A DNA stretch of 64,000 nt from Collinsella phocaeensis (lineage in GTDB: Bacteria > Actinomycetota > Coriobacteriia > Coriobacteriales > Coriobacteriaceae), in the NCBI RefSeq assembly GCF_900119895.1, contig NZ_FQLR01000003.1:124001-188000 (forward strand), written 5' to 3'. Shown in pieces: positions 8,322 through 16,194 of this stretch. The notes beneath the pieces are model-generated. The model made no database searches. It worked only from the letters and a program-made list of their open reading frames with translations, and was not told where the DNA came from. Within the stretch, counting starts at the first letter, position 1, and each line of letters begins with the position of its first letter. A program made the position numbers and the translations under genes.

Positions 8322-9377
8322 ATGAAGCACGCATCAACCGATTACACCGTCATTTCCCGACGCGGCGTCCTCGCCGCGGGACTCGCCGCCGTGGCGGGCG
8401 CCTCCGCGCTCGCGGGCTGCGGGGGCCATGCCGAGGCCGGCTCCGCACCTGCAGGCTCGGCGCCCTCCCATGCCAGCGCAACCGAGGTGCGGGTCGCATC
8501 GCTCAAAGGGCCGACCTCCATCGGACTCGTCTCCTTCATGGACCGCGCGAAGGACGCCGACGCGTTTGAGAACGGCTACACCTTCACCGTCGCCACCTCC
8601 GCCGACGAGATCCTCCCCTCCATGATCAAGGGCGACCTGGACATCTCACTCATCCCCGCAAACGCCGCATCGGTCCTCTACAACAAGACCGAAGGAGGGG
8701 TGCGCTGCCTCGACATCAACACGCTCGGCGTTCTCTCCGTCGTGACCGGCGATGCCTCCCTCACCGATTTCGAGCAGCTCGCGAACCGCACCGTGTACCT
8801 CACCGGCAAGGGCACCACGCCCGAGTACGCCATGAACTACCTGCTTGCCGCCGCAGGCATCGCCGACACCGTCACGCTCGAGTTCAAAAGCGAGGCGGCC
8901 GAGGTCGTGAGCGTGCTCGCCGCCGACGCCTCCGCCGTGGGCATCCTCCCGCAGCCCTTCGTGACCGCCGCGCTCGTCAAGAACCCCGCACTCTCGGCAC
9001 CCATCGACCTCACCGACGTCTGGTCCGCCTACTCGGAGGACGGCAGCCGCATGGTGACCGGCGCCACCGTCGTTCGCGCCGCGTTCGCCGACGAGCACCC
9101 CGAGGCCGTCGAGGAGTTCCTCAAGGCCCAGAACGCCTCCGTGGACGCCGTGAACGACGATCCGTCCGCGGCGGCCCCGCTCGTCGTCGAGGCGGGCATC
9201 GTCGACGCCGAGCCGATCGCCGCCAAAGCGATCCCCGGATGCCACCTCGTCTGCATCACTGGGGATGACATGGCGGCCGCCCTCTCCGGCTACCTGCAGG
9301 TGCTGTCCGATGCCGATCCCTCCTCCGTGGGCGGCGCCCTCCCCGGCGAGGACTTCTACCTCGATCTCGACGCCTAG
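8322..9377 (+). CDS. ABC transporter substrate-binding lipoprotein (NMT1/TauA-like)
   Basis: A 351-residue exported solute-binding protein. The N-terminus has a twin-arginine-like SRRGVLAAGLAAVAG and a lipobox LAGC, so it is probably a lipoprotein anchored outside the membrane. The mature part resembles NMT1/SsuA/TauA-type periplasmic-binding proteins: it reads through RVASLKGPTSIGLV, a short segment that normally contacts the ligand, and continues in two lobes. It is 12 bases upstream of a fused permease-ATPase, giving a complete importer in two genes. The true start at 8322 lies after the frame's first ATG at 8250 and is where the signal peptide begins. The substrate is unknown (nitrate, sulfonate, pyrimidine or similar); no riboswitch is visible upstream. 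Confidence 0.83.
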   Translation: MKHASTDYTVISRRGVLAAGLAAVAGASALAGCGGHAEAGSAPAGSAPSHASATEVRVASLKGPTSIGLVSFMDRAKDADAFENGYTFTVATSADEILPSMIKGDLDISLIPANAASVLYNKTEGGVRCLDINTLGVLSVVTGDASLTDFEQLANRTVYLTGKGTTPEYAMNYLLAAAGIADTVTLEFKSEAAEVVSVLAADASAVGILPQPFVTAALVKNPALSAPIDLTDVWSAYSEDGSRMVTGATVVRAAFADEHPEAVEEFLKAQNASVDAVNDDPSAAAPLVVEAGIVDAEPIAAKAIPGCHLVCITGDDMAAALSGYLQVLSDADPSSVGGALPGEDFYLDLDA

Positions 9378-9389
9378 CATAAGGATCTT

Positions 9390-10802
9390 GTGATAGCCGT
9401 GCTCAACAGAACGACGACCGAAGCCCCGTCCTCCGGATCGAGCGCCCTCGCGCGCATCGGGTCCGTCGTGTTCTGGCTCGCCGTATGGCAAGGTGTGAGC
9501 ATGCTGGTCGGCAGCTCGTTCATCCTGGCCGGCCCGCTCGACACCGCCGCCGCCCTGGCGCACCTCGTGCCCACCGGCTCCTTCTGGTCCCATGTCGCCT
9601 TCTCCGCGATGCACATCGTCGCGGGGACGGTGCTCGGCTACCTCGCCGCAAGCGCCTGCGCCTTGGCCGCTCACCGCCTTCACGCGGTCCGCCTCCTTCT
9701 GCGTCCCGCCATGGCGGCCATAAAGGGCACGCCCATCGCATGCATCGTCGTCATCCTGCTCATCTGGATCGGGTCGCGCAACGCCAGCACGGCCGCCGTG
9801 TTCCTGATGGTGCTTCCGGCGATCTATTTCCCCATGCTGGGTGCCCTGGACTCGGTCGATCCCCGCATGCGGGAGCTTGCCGACGTGTTCGGCATGCGGG
9901 GCGCGCGACGTGCGCTCGCCGTCGTCTGGCCCCATGTGCTTCCCTACCTGCGCGCCGCGAGTGAGACGGCGCTGTCCATGAGCTGGAAGGCCGGTGTCGC
10001 CGCCGAGCTGATCGGAACCCCCACGGGTTCCATCGGTGAGCGCATCTACCAAGCGAAGCTCCTGCTCGAGACTGCCGACCTCTTCGCATGGACCGTCACC
10101 GTCATCGCCGTCGCCTGGCTGCTCGAGCGCGTCGCGCTCATGCTGCTCGACGCGACATGGCCCGCCGCGGGAAGCCTGGCCGTCCGCCTCGCGCGCAGCC
10201 GCCGCAGCCTGACCGCGTCTCCCGCCGCCAGCGAGCGCGCGGCCATCCTCTCCACCTCCGAGCTCGTCGTCGGCCACGACGACCTCGCCGCCGCGGGCCC
10301 CTTCACCTTCACCGTGCGGGGCGGTGAGACCTTGGTCCTGATGGGTCCGTCCGGAGCAGGCAAGACGACGCTGCTCTCCACTATCGCGCGCCAATGCGAG
10401 CCCCGTTCCGGCGTGGTCCAACTCGCTGCCGAGACGAACCTATCCGCCGTCTTCCAGGACGCCCGCCTCATCGATCAGCTGAGCTGCCTGGACAACATAC
10501 TCCTCGTCGCCCCAGGTTCGGACGCGTGCGCGTTGCTCGCCGAGCTCGGGCTTGCCGAGGTCGCCGGCCGGCCGGCGGACATGCTCTCGGGCGGCCAACG
10601 ACGTCGCCTCGAACTCGCCCGCGCGCTTGCCGCGCCCGCGCAGCTCACGCTTCTCGATGAGCCGTTTACCGGCCTGGACGAAGGGGCTCGCGACCTCGCG
10701 CTCACCTTCCTCGACCGTCACCGAGGCGATCGCGCAATCGTGCTCTCGACGCACAACCCGCGGGACGCCGAGCGGCTTGGCGCTCGCATCCTCCGCATCT
10801 AG
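9390..10802 (+). CDS. fused ABC transporter permease-ATPase
   Basis: A 470-residue protein joining two normally separate subunits. Residues 1 to about 260 are a BPD-type permease with five or six membrane segments and the EAA-like loop LADVFGMRGARRALAVVWP. Residues about 285-470 are a short ABC ATPase: Walker A GPSGAGKTT, signature LSGGQRRRLELARAL, Walker B LTLLDEP, and a switch histidine in STHNP. It starts with GTG at 9390, 12 bases after the binding-protein gene, with AAGGATC upstream. The ATPase is shorter than the usual 240-260 residues but keeps the catalytic motifs. Permease-ATPase fusion is uncommon in the nitrate/sulfonate importer class. A 12-bp stem hairpin follows the stop. Confidence 0.85.
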   Translation: MIAVLNRTTTEAPSSGSSALARIGSVVFWLAVWQGVSMLVGSSFILAGPLDTAAALAHLVPTGSFWSHVAFSAMHIVAGTVLGYLAASACALAAHRLHAVRLLLRPAMAAIKGTPIACIVVILLIWIGSRNASTAAVFLMVLPAIYFPMLGALDSVDPRMRELADVFGMRGARRALAVVWPHVLPYLRAASETALSMSWKAGVAAELIGTPTGSIGERIYQAKLLLETADLFAWTVTVIAVAWLLERVALMLLDATWPAAGSLAVRLARSRRSLTASPAASERAAILSTSELVVGHDDLAAAGPFTFTVRGGETLVLMGPSGAGKTTLLSTIARQCEPRSGVVQLAAETNLSAVFQDARLIDQLSCLDNILLVAPGSDACALLAELGLAEVAGRPADMLSGGQRRRLELARALAAPAQLTLLDEPFTGLDEGARDLALTFLDRHRGDRAIVLSTHNPRDAERLGARILRI

Positions 10803-10818
10803 GCCATCTTGCGACGAC

Positions 10819-10859
10819 GGCCGCGCCGCGGCGGGCGCACCCGTCGTCGCGGCGCGGCC
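10819..10859 (+). terminator. GC-rich hairpin after the ABC importer operon
   Basis: A perfect 12-bp stem, GGCCGCGCCGCG (10819-10830) with CGCGGCGCGGCC (10848-10859), 16 bases after the stop codon. There is no clear T-tract, so termination may be weak or factor-assisted. Confidence 0.45.
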
Positions 10860-10933
10860 GATGGAAAGGACGCGGCGTTCCGCGCGCCCCGCAGCGAGCG
10901 CTTCCAGCGCAAGCGCCGGATGCCCCATATGAA

Positions 10934-10962
10934 AAGAGGGCCACCCGAAGGGCAGCCCTCTT
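10934..10962 (-). terminator. terminator of ftsE-ftsX
   Basis: AAGAGGGC and CCC pair with GGG and GCCCTCTT across a UUCG-type tetraloop (CCCTTCGGG on the minus strand). TTTTCATAT follows on the minus strand. It sits about 45 bases beyond the ftsX stop and could also stop plus-strand readthrough. Confidence 0.8.
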
Positions 10963-11006
10963 GCATACGAATGCTTCGCACTCGCGCCGGCGTATCCGCG
11001 CGGCGT

Positions 11007-11954
11007 CTACACCTTGAGGTAGCGACGCATCGCGATGGCGGAACCGAACAGGCCGATGACGACGCCGATGAGAATCAGCGCGCCATACGTCGCCAGGTAC
11101 ATGTTCAGCGGGATGGCGAACGTGAACAGGCTCATGGCGTTGGAAAGCGCGGGCATGCCGAAGTTGCGGATGAGCTCCAGCGCGCCGATGGAAAGCAGGG
11201 CACCCAGGAACGCCTGGATGACGCCCTCCGTGATGAAGGGTCCGCGAATGAAGCCGTTCGAAGCGCCCACCAGGCGCATGATGGCGATCTCGCGACGGCG
11301 CGCGGTGATGGAGAGTCGGATGGTGTTGTTGATGAAGATGAAAGCGATGAAGGTGAGCAGGGCGACGAGCACCACGGCACCGATGCGCACGTACGAGGTG
11401 AACTCGAAGAGGCGCGCGACCTCCTTCTGACCGTACAGGACGCCCGCCTCGACATCGGCGTCGACGTTGTCCTCGTTGACGTTGGCGTCGTCGACGATTT
11501 CGCGGAAGTCGGCATCGCTCTTGATCTTGGCGGCCGTGCTCTCGACCTGGGAGGGCTCGTCCATCTCGATCACGAACGAGCGCGGGAGCGGATTCTCGCC
11601 ATCGAGGGCGGCAAGCGTGGCGTCGGCGTTGTTCGAGATGTTGTCCTTGTAGTCCTTAAGGGCATCGTCTTTCGTCTTGAAGGCGACGCTCTTGACGTTG
11701 TCCCAGCCCTCGAGCTTCTCCTGGAAGGCTTCGATGGCCTCGTCGGATGCGTCGTCAGCGATGAACGCCTGGATGGTGACCTGCTGCTCGACGGTACCGA
11801 TCAGCGAGTTGACCATCGCGGAACCCACGATGAACAAACCGATGATGAACAGCGACAGAAAGATGGTGATGACGGCGCCGAGCGAGGTGCCCAGATTGCG
11901 GAAGAAGTGGCTGCCCGCCTCGCGGAGGGAATAGCCGAAGTTAGTGGGTGCCAT
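11007..11954 (-). CDS. ftsX: cell division protein FtsX
   Basis: A 315-residue membrane protein of the FtsEX complex, which links ATP hydrolysis to activation of peptidoglycan hydrolases at the septum. It has a membrane segment at about 22-48, a large external domain (about 50-190) and three more membrane segments in the C-terminal half, ending RRYLKV. The segment RRREIAIMRLVGAS is the cytoplasmic coupling motif typical of FtsX/MacB permeases. Length matches the family (about 300). Its start overlaps the end of ftsE by 14 bases, so the two are translationally coupled. Confidence 0.93.
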   Translation of the reverse strand: MAPTNFGYSLREAGSHFFRNLGTSLGAVITIFLSLFIIGLFIVGSAMVNSLIGTVEQQVTIQAFIADDASDEAIEAFQEKLEGWDNVKSVAFKTKDDALKDYKDNISNNADATLAALDGENPLPRSFVIEMDEPSQVESTAAKIKSDADFREIVDDANVNEDNVDADVEAGVLYGQKEVARLFEFTSYVRIGAVVLVALLTFIAFIFINNTIRLSITARRREIAIMRLVGASNGFIRGPFITEGVIQAFLGALLSIGALELIRNFGMPALSNAMSLFTFAIPLNMYLATYGALILIGVVIGLFGSAIAMRRYLKV

Positions 11955-13125
11955 ACAGTCCGTAGCCTCCCCTCTCCTGGTCGCGAATGACGTGACCGGC
12001 CTCGAGCGCGATGACGCGGCGATGCATGGAGTCGACCATCTCGCGGTCGTGCGTCGCCACGATGACCGTGGTGCCGGTGCGGTTGATGCGCTCGAGCAGC
12101 TTCATGATGCCGAGCGAAATGGCGGGGTCGAGATTGCCCGTGGGCTCGTCGCAGATGAGCAGCGGCGGACGATTGACCATCGCGCGCGCCACGGCGACGC
12201 GCTGCTGCTCGCCACCGGAAAGCTGATCCGGCATGGAGTCCATCTGATCGGCGAGACCGACCAGGCGCAGCACCTCGGGAACCTGCGAGCGAATGACCGC
12301 GCGGGGCTTGCCGATGCACTCCAGGGCGAAGGCGACGTTCTCGTACGCTGTCTTGTTGGGAAGCAGCTTGAAGTCCTGGAACACGGTGCCGATCTGACGG
12401 CGCAGGAACGGGACCTTGCGATTCTTGATGCGCATGAGGTCCTGGCCCGCGACGAGCACGCGGCCGGACGTCGGCTTGACGTCGCGAACCATGGTGGAGA
12501 GAAGCGTGGTCTTGCCGGATCCGGAATGACCGACGAGGAAGACGAACTCGCCCGGATAGATCTCCAGGCTCACGTCGTCGAGCGCCGGCTTGTTCGGCTG
12601 GGCGGCATAGACCTTGGTGAGATGCTCCATCAGGATGACGGGCTCGACGCCGGCCTCACGCGCCATCTTCGCCCGGGATTCGCCCACCGGGGCGAACACC
12701 GAGGTGAAGTCGGGATTCTGCAGCGCGCTCTCGACCGCCTGAACCTGGCGCTGCTCGGATGCATCCGTCGAGGGAACCGCAGGGCCCGCATGCGTCATGA
12801 AGACGCCGGTGGTCGACGGCTCGGCGGGAGACGGAATGCTCGAAAGCGGAGAGGGGACCGCGGCGGCGGGGACCGACGCGGTCTCGGACGGGGCCGCGAT
12901 CGGATCCGCACCAGGTGCGGGCGATGCCTTCGCGGGCGCGGATGCGAACTCATCCGCAGGCGTATAGGCAAAGGGATCGTGTGCATGCTGGGGAGCGGGA
13001 GCGAAAGCGCCCGTCTGCGAGGGTGTCTGTCCCTCGATGTCCGGAGCGACGGCATCCGGCGCGGACGCCTGGGGCGCCTGGGGCGCTGCCTGCTCGTCTC
13101 CGGGCTTACGGAAGTGGTTACCCAC
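11941..13125 (-). CDS. ftsE: cell division ATPase FtsE with a long N-terminal extension
   Basis: A 394-residue ABC ATPase, the cytoplasmic partner of FtsX. The ABC domain fills about 170-394: Walker [26 protein letters not shown] (typical of FtsE), signature [15 protein letters not shown], Walker [14 protein letters not shown], switch His in ATHDREM. FtsE is normally 220-235 residues. Here about 165 Ala/Pro/Ser-rich, apparently disordered residues precede it. The start is set at GTG 13125 because AAGGAG lies 7 bases upstream; the frame remains open to 13494 but without an SD or conserved sequence. What the extension binds is unknown. Confidence 0.88.
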   Translation of the reverse strand: MGNHFRKPGDEQAAPQAPQASAPDAVAPDIEGQTPSQTGAFAPAPQHAHDPFAYTPADEFASAPAKASPAPGADPIAAPSETASVPAAAVPSPLSSIPSPAEPSTTGVFMTHAGPAVPSTDASEQRQVQAVESALQNPDFTSVFAPVGESRAKMAREAGVEPVILMEHLTKVYAAQPNKPALDDVSLEIYPGEFVFLVGHSGSGKTTLLSTMVRDVKPTSGRVLVAGQDLMRIKNRKVPFLRRQIGTVFQDFKLLPNKTAYENVAFALECIGKPRAVIRSQVPEVLRLVGLADQMDSMPDQLSGGEQQRVAVARAMVNRPPLLICDEPTGNLDPAISLGIMKLLERINRTGTTVIVATHDREMVDSMHRRVIALEAGHVIRDQERGGYGLYGTH

Positions 13126-13486
13126 TGGTAGCTCCTTCGAGTCGTGCGTTTGAACTACATATACGCTCTGAATTTTAGCAGGATGATTCCCGCTGCACGA
13201 AAGCGACACGGAGCCATCGGGCGGCGCGTTCCGTGGCCCTGTGGACGCACCGAGCCAACGCCACCTCCTATCGATGCTCCACAGGAGCCGGCGGCTGAGG
13301 CTCCATCGGCGGCCGCATGCCGCCACGGCGTACGGAATGGCGCGGGAATCGCACGGATCCGACCATGCCCGCGAGCCTACAAAGATGCGACGCGCGATAG
13401 TCGCGAGGGGCATCTCGAGCTTTTTTTCATCCAAGACGACGAGTGAGGGAGGGGGACGCTGGTTATCTGCTATACTTTCACGCGCT
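13126..13486. other. intergenic region between ftsE and tRNA-Glu
   Basis: No convincing gene. On the minus strand TTCGTG (13201-13196), an 18-base gap and TAAAAT (13177-13172) form a plausible ftsE promoter. On the plus strand TATACT (13471-13476) is a likely -10 for tRNA-Glu, with no good -35. Short open frames here lack ribosome binding sites. Confidence 0.45.
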
Positions 13487-13563
13487 GTCCCCATCGTCTA
13501 GCGGCCAAGGACGCCACCCTTTCAAGGTGGATATCACGGGTTCGAATCCCGTTGGGGGCACCA
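13487..13563 (+). tRNA. tRNA-Glu (anticodon TTC)
   Basis: A full cloverleaf. Acceptor GTCCCCA pairs with TGGGGGC (one G-T). The anticodon stem CCACC/GGTGG encloses loop CTTTCAA, giving anticodon TTC. The T-arm is ACGGG-TTCGAAT-CCCGT. The 3' CCA is encoded (13561-13563). A TATACT -10 lies 10 bases upstream. Confidence 0.97.
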
Positions 13564-13573
13564 TCGACCGTTC

Positions 13574-13609
13574 AAGCCCGGGCATCCCCTTGCGGACCCC
13601 GGGCTTTTT
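13574..13609 (+). terminator. terminator of tRNA-Glu
   Basis: AAGCCCGGG (13574-13582) pairs with CCCGGGCTT (13598-13606) and a T5 tract follows. It starts 10 bases after the tRNA. Confidence 0.88.
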
Positions 13610-13764
13610 GCTGCCGCGCGCCGCAGATTCGGACCCGATGGGGTCGCGAGCCGTCAACCTCCCCCATCCCGCACGGACGCCCCGGCGCCCCAGGCAAGCT
13701 CCGGGAGATGGTTTTCCTCGAGAAGTTACCTAGATCTTACTTACTGTGAAGGATATTTGAACTT

Positions 13765-13781
13765 TTAGGAATCGTTCTCAA
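13765..13781 (+). promoter_or_regulatory. Fur/PerR-like operator before the rubrerythrin gene
   Basis: TTAGGAATCGTTCTCAA (reverse complement TTGAGAACGATTCCTAA) agrees at 12 of 15 core positions with the palindrome TGAGAAT-n-ATTCTCA seen in many Fur-family boxes. It directly follows a TTGAAC hexamer (13757-13762) and overlaps a possible -10, CAATAT (13779-13784). Control of a peroxide-defence gene by a Fur/PerR protein fits, but the regulator is inferred. Confidence 0.5.
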
Positions 13782-13884
13782 TATGCTGCTTCGTCGCTTT
13801 CATTTGAGCATAATGAGGGTGTCACGACGCGGACGCATCCTCAGAAGTGCTACGCGCCAAATGCCATATGATCGGAGGATCAAC

Positions 13885-14445
13885 ATGAAGTTCGTTTGCC
13901 CCGTTTGCGGTTACGTTGAGGAGTTCGACGGCGAGGAGCTGCCCGCCGATTTCAAGTGCCCCCAGTGCGGCGTCTCTGGTGACCGCTTCACCAAGGTCGT
14001 CGAGGGCGAGATGAGCTGGGCCGCCGAGCACATCGTGGGCGTCGCTCACGAGGAGGGCGTGACCGAGGACATCATCGCCGATCTGCGCGCCAACTTCGAG
14101 GGCGAGTGCTCCGAGGTCGGTATGTACCTGGCCATGGCTCGCGTTGCCCATCGCGAGGGCTACCCCGAGATCGGCCTGTACTGGGAGAAGGCCGCGTACG
14201 AGGAGGCCGAGCATGCTTCCAAGTTCGCAGAGCTCCTGGGTGAGGTCGTGACCACCTCCACCAAGAAGAACCTCGAGATGCGCGTCGAGGCCGAAAACGG
14301 CGCCACCGCCGGCAAGTTCGACCTCGCCAAGCGCGCCAAGGCCGCTGGCCTGGACGCCATCCACGACACCGTGCACGAGATGGCTCGCGACGAGGCTCGT
14401 CACGGCAAGGCGTTCGCCGGCCTGCTGAAGCGCTACTTCGGCTAA
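13885..14445 (+). CDS. reverse rubrerythrin (N-terminal rubredoxin domain)
   Basis: A 186-residue non-haem iron peroxidase that reduces hydrogen peroxide to water in anaerobes, with electrons relayed from NADH through rubredoxin. The rubredoxin [Fe(SCys)4] site comes first (CPVC at 5-8, CPQC at 25-28), followed by the four-helix diiron domain with its Glu/His ligands ([40 protein letters not shown]). In classical rubrerythrin the rubredoxin domain is C-terminal, so this is the reverse type known from clostridia. The start at 13885 has GGAGG 6 bases upstream. Codon use resembles that of rplJ and suggests high expression. It stands alone, with a Fur/PerR-like site upstream and a strong terminator downstream. 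Confidence 0.93.
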   Translation: MKFVCPVCGYVEEFDGEELPADFKCPQCGVSGDRFTKVVEGEMSWAAEHIVGVAHEEGVTEDIIADLRANFEGECSEVGMYLAMARVAHREGYPEIGLYWEKAAYEEAEHASKFAELLGEVVTTSTKKNLEMRVEAENGATAGKFDLAKRAKAAGLDAIHDTVHEMARDEARHGKAFAGLLKRYFG

Positions 14446-14481
14446 GCCGAACTTGCGCCTTCTTCCTCTAGGCTTTGCAAA

Positions 14482-14520
14482 ACGGGAGGTCTGCATCATG
14501 CAGGCCTCCCGTTCTTGTCT
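14482..14520 (+). terminator. terminator of the rubrerythrin gene
   Basis: ACGGGAGG and CTGCA pair with TGCAG and CCTCCCGT around a 3-base loop, followed by TCTTGTCTT. It begins 36 bases after the stop codon. Confidence 0.82.
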
Positions 14521-14802
14521 TGCCTGCAGTCTTCCCATGTCCCCTCCTGCAGCGAAGACCCCCGGTCTCAGCCTCAAAGATGAGAGGAGCCTCGCGCGTC
14601 GAGCACTCCAGATCGGTCAACCAGACTGGTTGACCGCCGATGCGCAGCGATCCCATGCTTACCACCGCGTCCGCCGCGACTCGTCGAGCAGCCTTGATCA
14701 TTCTCGATAGTGTACAAACGACCCCGATCGCACCCGGTCTACACGGACGAGGGCTCGGCCTTGGTGGAAACCGACGGCAACGGTCCTCCGCCTCGCCGGC
14801 TC
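14521..14802. other. gene-free stretch with a perfect 23-bp palindrome (14614-14636)
   Basis: CGGTCAACCAG-a-CTGGTTGACCG is an 11-bp perfect inverted repeat around one base. It resembles a GntR/FadR-type operator (TGGT..ACCA) but no gene starts nearby; the flanking genes converge on it. Nothing else is recognised in the stretch. Confidence 0.5.
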
Positions 14803-15756
14803 TCAGCCATCCCCCAGCCGCCCAATCGATCGAATAAGCCTTGCGCGGAGTAGATTCTGGCGCGCCGCAAACGAAGCGCTGCGAATCCTGAGCCGTATGC
14901 CCATCGCGCGCACGAGATCTGAAATCAGTTGCTGGAACAGGTGATCCTGAGCAACATCTTCGTACCATACGTTCATGATCGTCATTCCGGTCCCAACAAT
15001 CTTATTCTGACGACGGTCGTCCCGACCGGCCTGCTCGACAGCATGGAATGCGCGACCTTTGTACTCAAGACCTACGCCAACTTCGGGAAATGCGATATCG
15101 ACATAACGCTGGCCATCCGCGGTGAGTACGCGATGATTGAGCGACACGGGCCCGAAACCGTATCCGCCCAGCCGCCTGGGAAACGTGAGGAACGCACACA
15201 GCACCGTTTCCATCGGGGAGTTTGACCCATCCCGTACAAGAGACAGGGCTTCGCGCGCCCTGCTTACACCAGCGCAGCCGGCCCGACCTTCAATCATGCG
15301 CCCGATCTTTGCAACCGACGTCATGCTCTCGGCTGTATTGGTCAGGCCGTCCCATGAATCGTCCAGGATGTAGGTTCCGCACAGCTCGTAACCGAGTACA
15401 GCAAGGTCGATCACATCGAAGTCTTCACGGGCGGCAAGGTCGCAGAACAGGAATTCCGGTCCTGTGACGAGCAGGTCGTCATTCACCACGATGAAGGACC
15501 GGCGGGGATTCCGCCCCGACCTCCGATGCACGACGACATCGCCTCGATGTCGGCCGCCCGCATCGTTCGCCAGCATCACATGCACGGGCCTCCGCTTCAC
15601 GCCAGAATGGAGCAAGACGTCGTCGAAAAACGGCAGAGGCGTCAAACCGCAATCGGCAAGGCTACCCGTACGCGGACGTTCGAGCAGCTCGGGAAGCAGA
15701 CGTCCGCTCGAGCGCAGGAGCTCCAAAGCAGATGTGTCGCAGATGCAAAGCCTCAT
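14803..15756 (-). CDS. hypothetical protein with a PD-(D/E)XK nuclease-like C-terminal core
   Basis: A protein of 317 residues when started at MRLCICDTSALELLR (15756). The start is uncertain: the SD is weak and the frame is open to 16110. The C-terminal third contains RYVDIAFPEVGVGLEYKG and then a segment rich in charged residues (about 230-290), spaced like the Asp...Glu-X-Lys core of Vsr/DUF559-type endonuclease folds. The N-terminal part opens with a possible PIN-like CDTSAL, unsupported by further motifs. The gene and its upstream region have clearly lower GC than their neighbours and no partner genes, suggesting accessory or acquired DNA. Nuclease activity is inference only. Confidence 0.6.
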   Translation of the reverse strand: MRLCICDTSALELLRSSGRLLPELLERPRTGSLADCGLTPLPFFDDVLLHSGVKRRPVHVMLANDAGGRHRGDVVVHRRSGRNPRRSFIVVNDDLLVTGPEFLFCDLAAREDFDVIDLAVLGYELCGTYILDDSWDGLTNTAESMTSVAKIGRMIEGRAGCAGVSRAREALSLVRDGSNSPMETVLCAFLTFPRRLGGYGFGPVSLNHRVLTADGQRYVDIAFPEVGVGLEYKGRAFHAVEQAGRDDRRQNKIVGTGMTIMNVWYEDVAQDHLFQQLISDLVRAMGIRLRIRSASFAARQNLLRARLIRSIGRLGDG

Positions 15757-16102
15757 AGCGTCTCGATTCAGATTCGCGTGGCAAGGTCTGGTCATTTTAC
15801 ACTGATTTCGCGCCGAACAACACTCTATGCCGCTCATCCAGATCAGCTCAAGGAGCCCACCTATCAAGATGAACAGCATCTTGATAGACATTCGTCGCTT
15901 ATATCGGAGTCGTATTATCTTTCTGTTTATCACATGCACATGACTATATGATGAGCGGCGCGATATTCGATTGTTTTGACCACTACCCACAAAATGAACG
16001 GTTTCTATGCCGTCAAAGCCAAACGAATTGCGTAACCTCAAGCTCAGATTTGCGCATTCGACCGTCTTCCCCAGGAATTCGCCTCGTCCGCAAAGGGCGA
16101 CG
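15757..16102. other. AT-richer region upstream of the nuclease-like gene, with an 11-bp inverted repeat
   Basis: CTATCAAGATG (15861-15871) and CATCTTGATAG (15877-15887) form a perfect inverted repeat with a 5-base loop, about 105 bases before the chosen start at 15756. It could be an operator or an mRNA hairpin. No other gene is seen; the region is among the lowest-GC parts of the window. Confidence 0.5.
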
Positions 16103-16140
16103 TAGAACAAAACAGGGCCCGGAGCATGCTCCGGGCCCTG
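16103..16140 (-). terminator. terminator of the RGG-repeat protein gene
   Basis: AGGGCCCGGAGCA-TGCTCCGGGCCCT (16115-16140) is a 13-bp self-complementary stem. On the minus strand GTTTTGTTCT follows. It lies 55 bases past the stop codon. Confidence 0.85.
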
Positions 16141-16194
16141 AACCGATTCACCTGATACGAGACGACGCGCTAAGCCGAGGTGATGGTAAGTGAA

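Noticed and set aside
6164-8569. 801-residue plus-strand frame
   Set aside because: Antisense to the hydrogenase gene, with arginine/alanine-rich shadow composition; the real plus-strand gene in this frame region begins at 8322 in a different frame.
13126-13494. longer FtsE start at 13494
   Set aside because: The extra sequence has no SD and the promoter-like hexamers and GTG with AAGGAG lie downstream of it.
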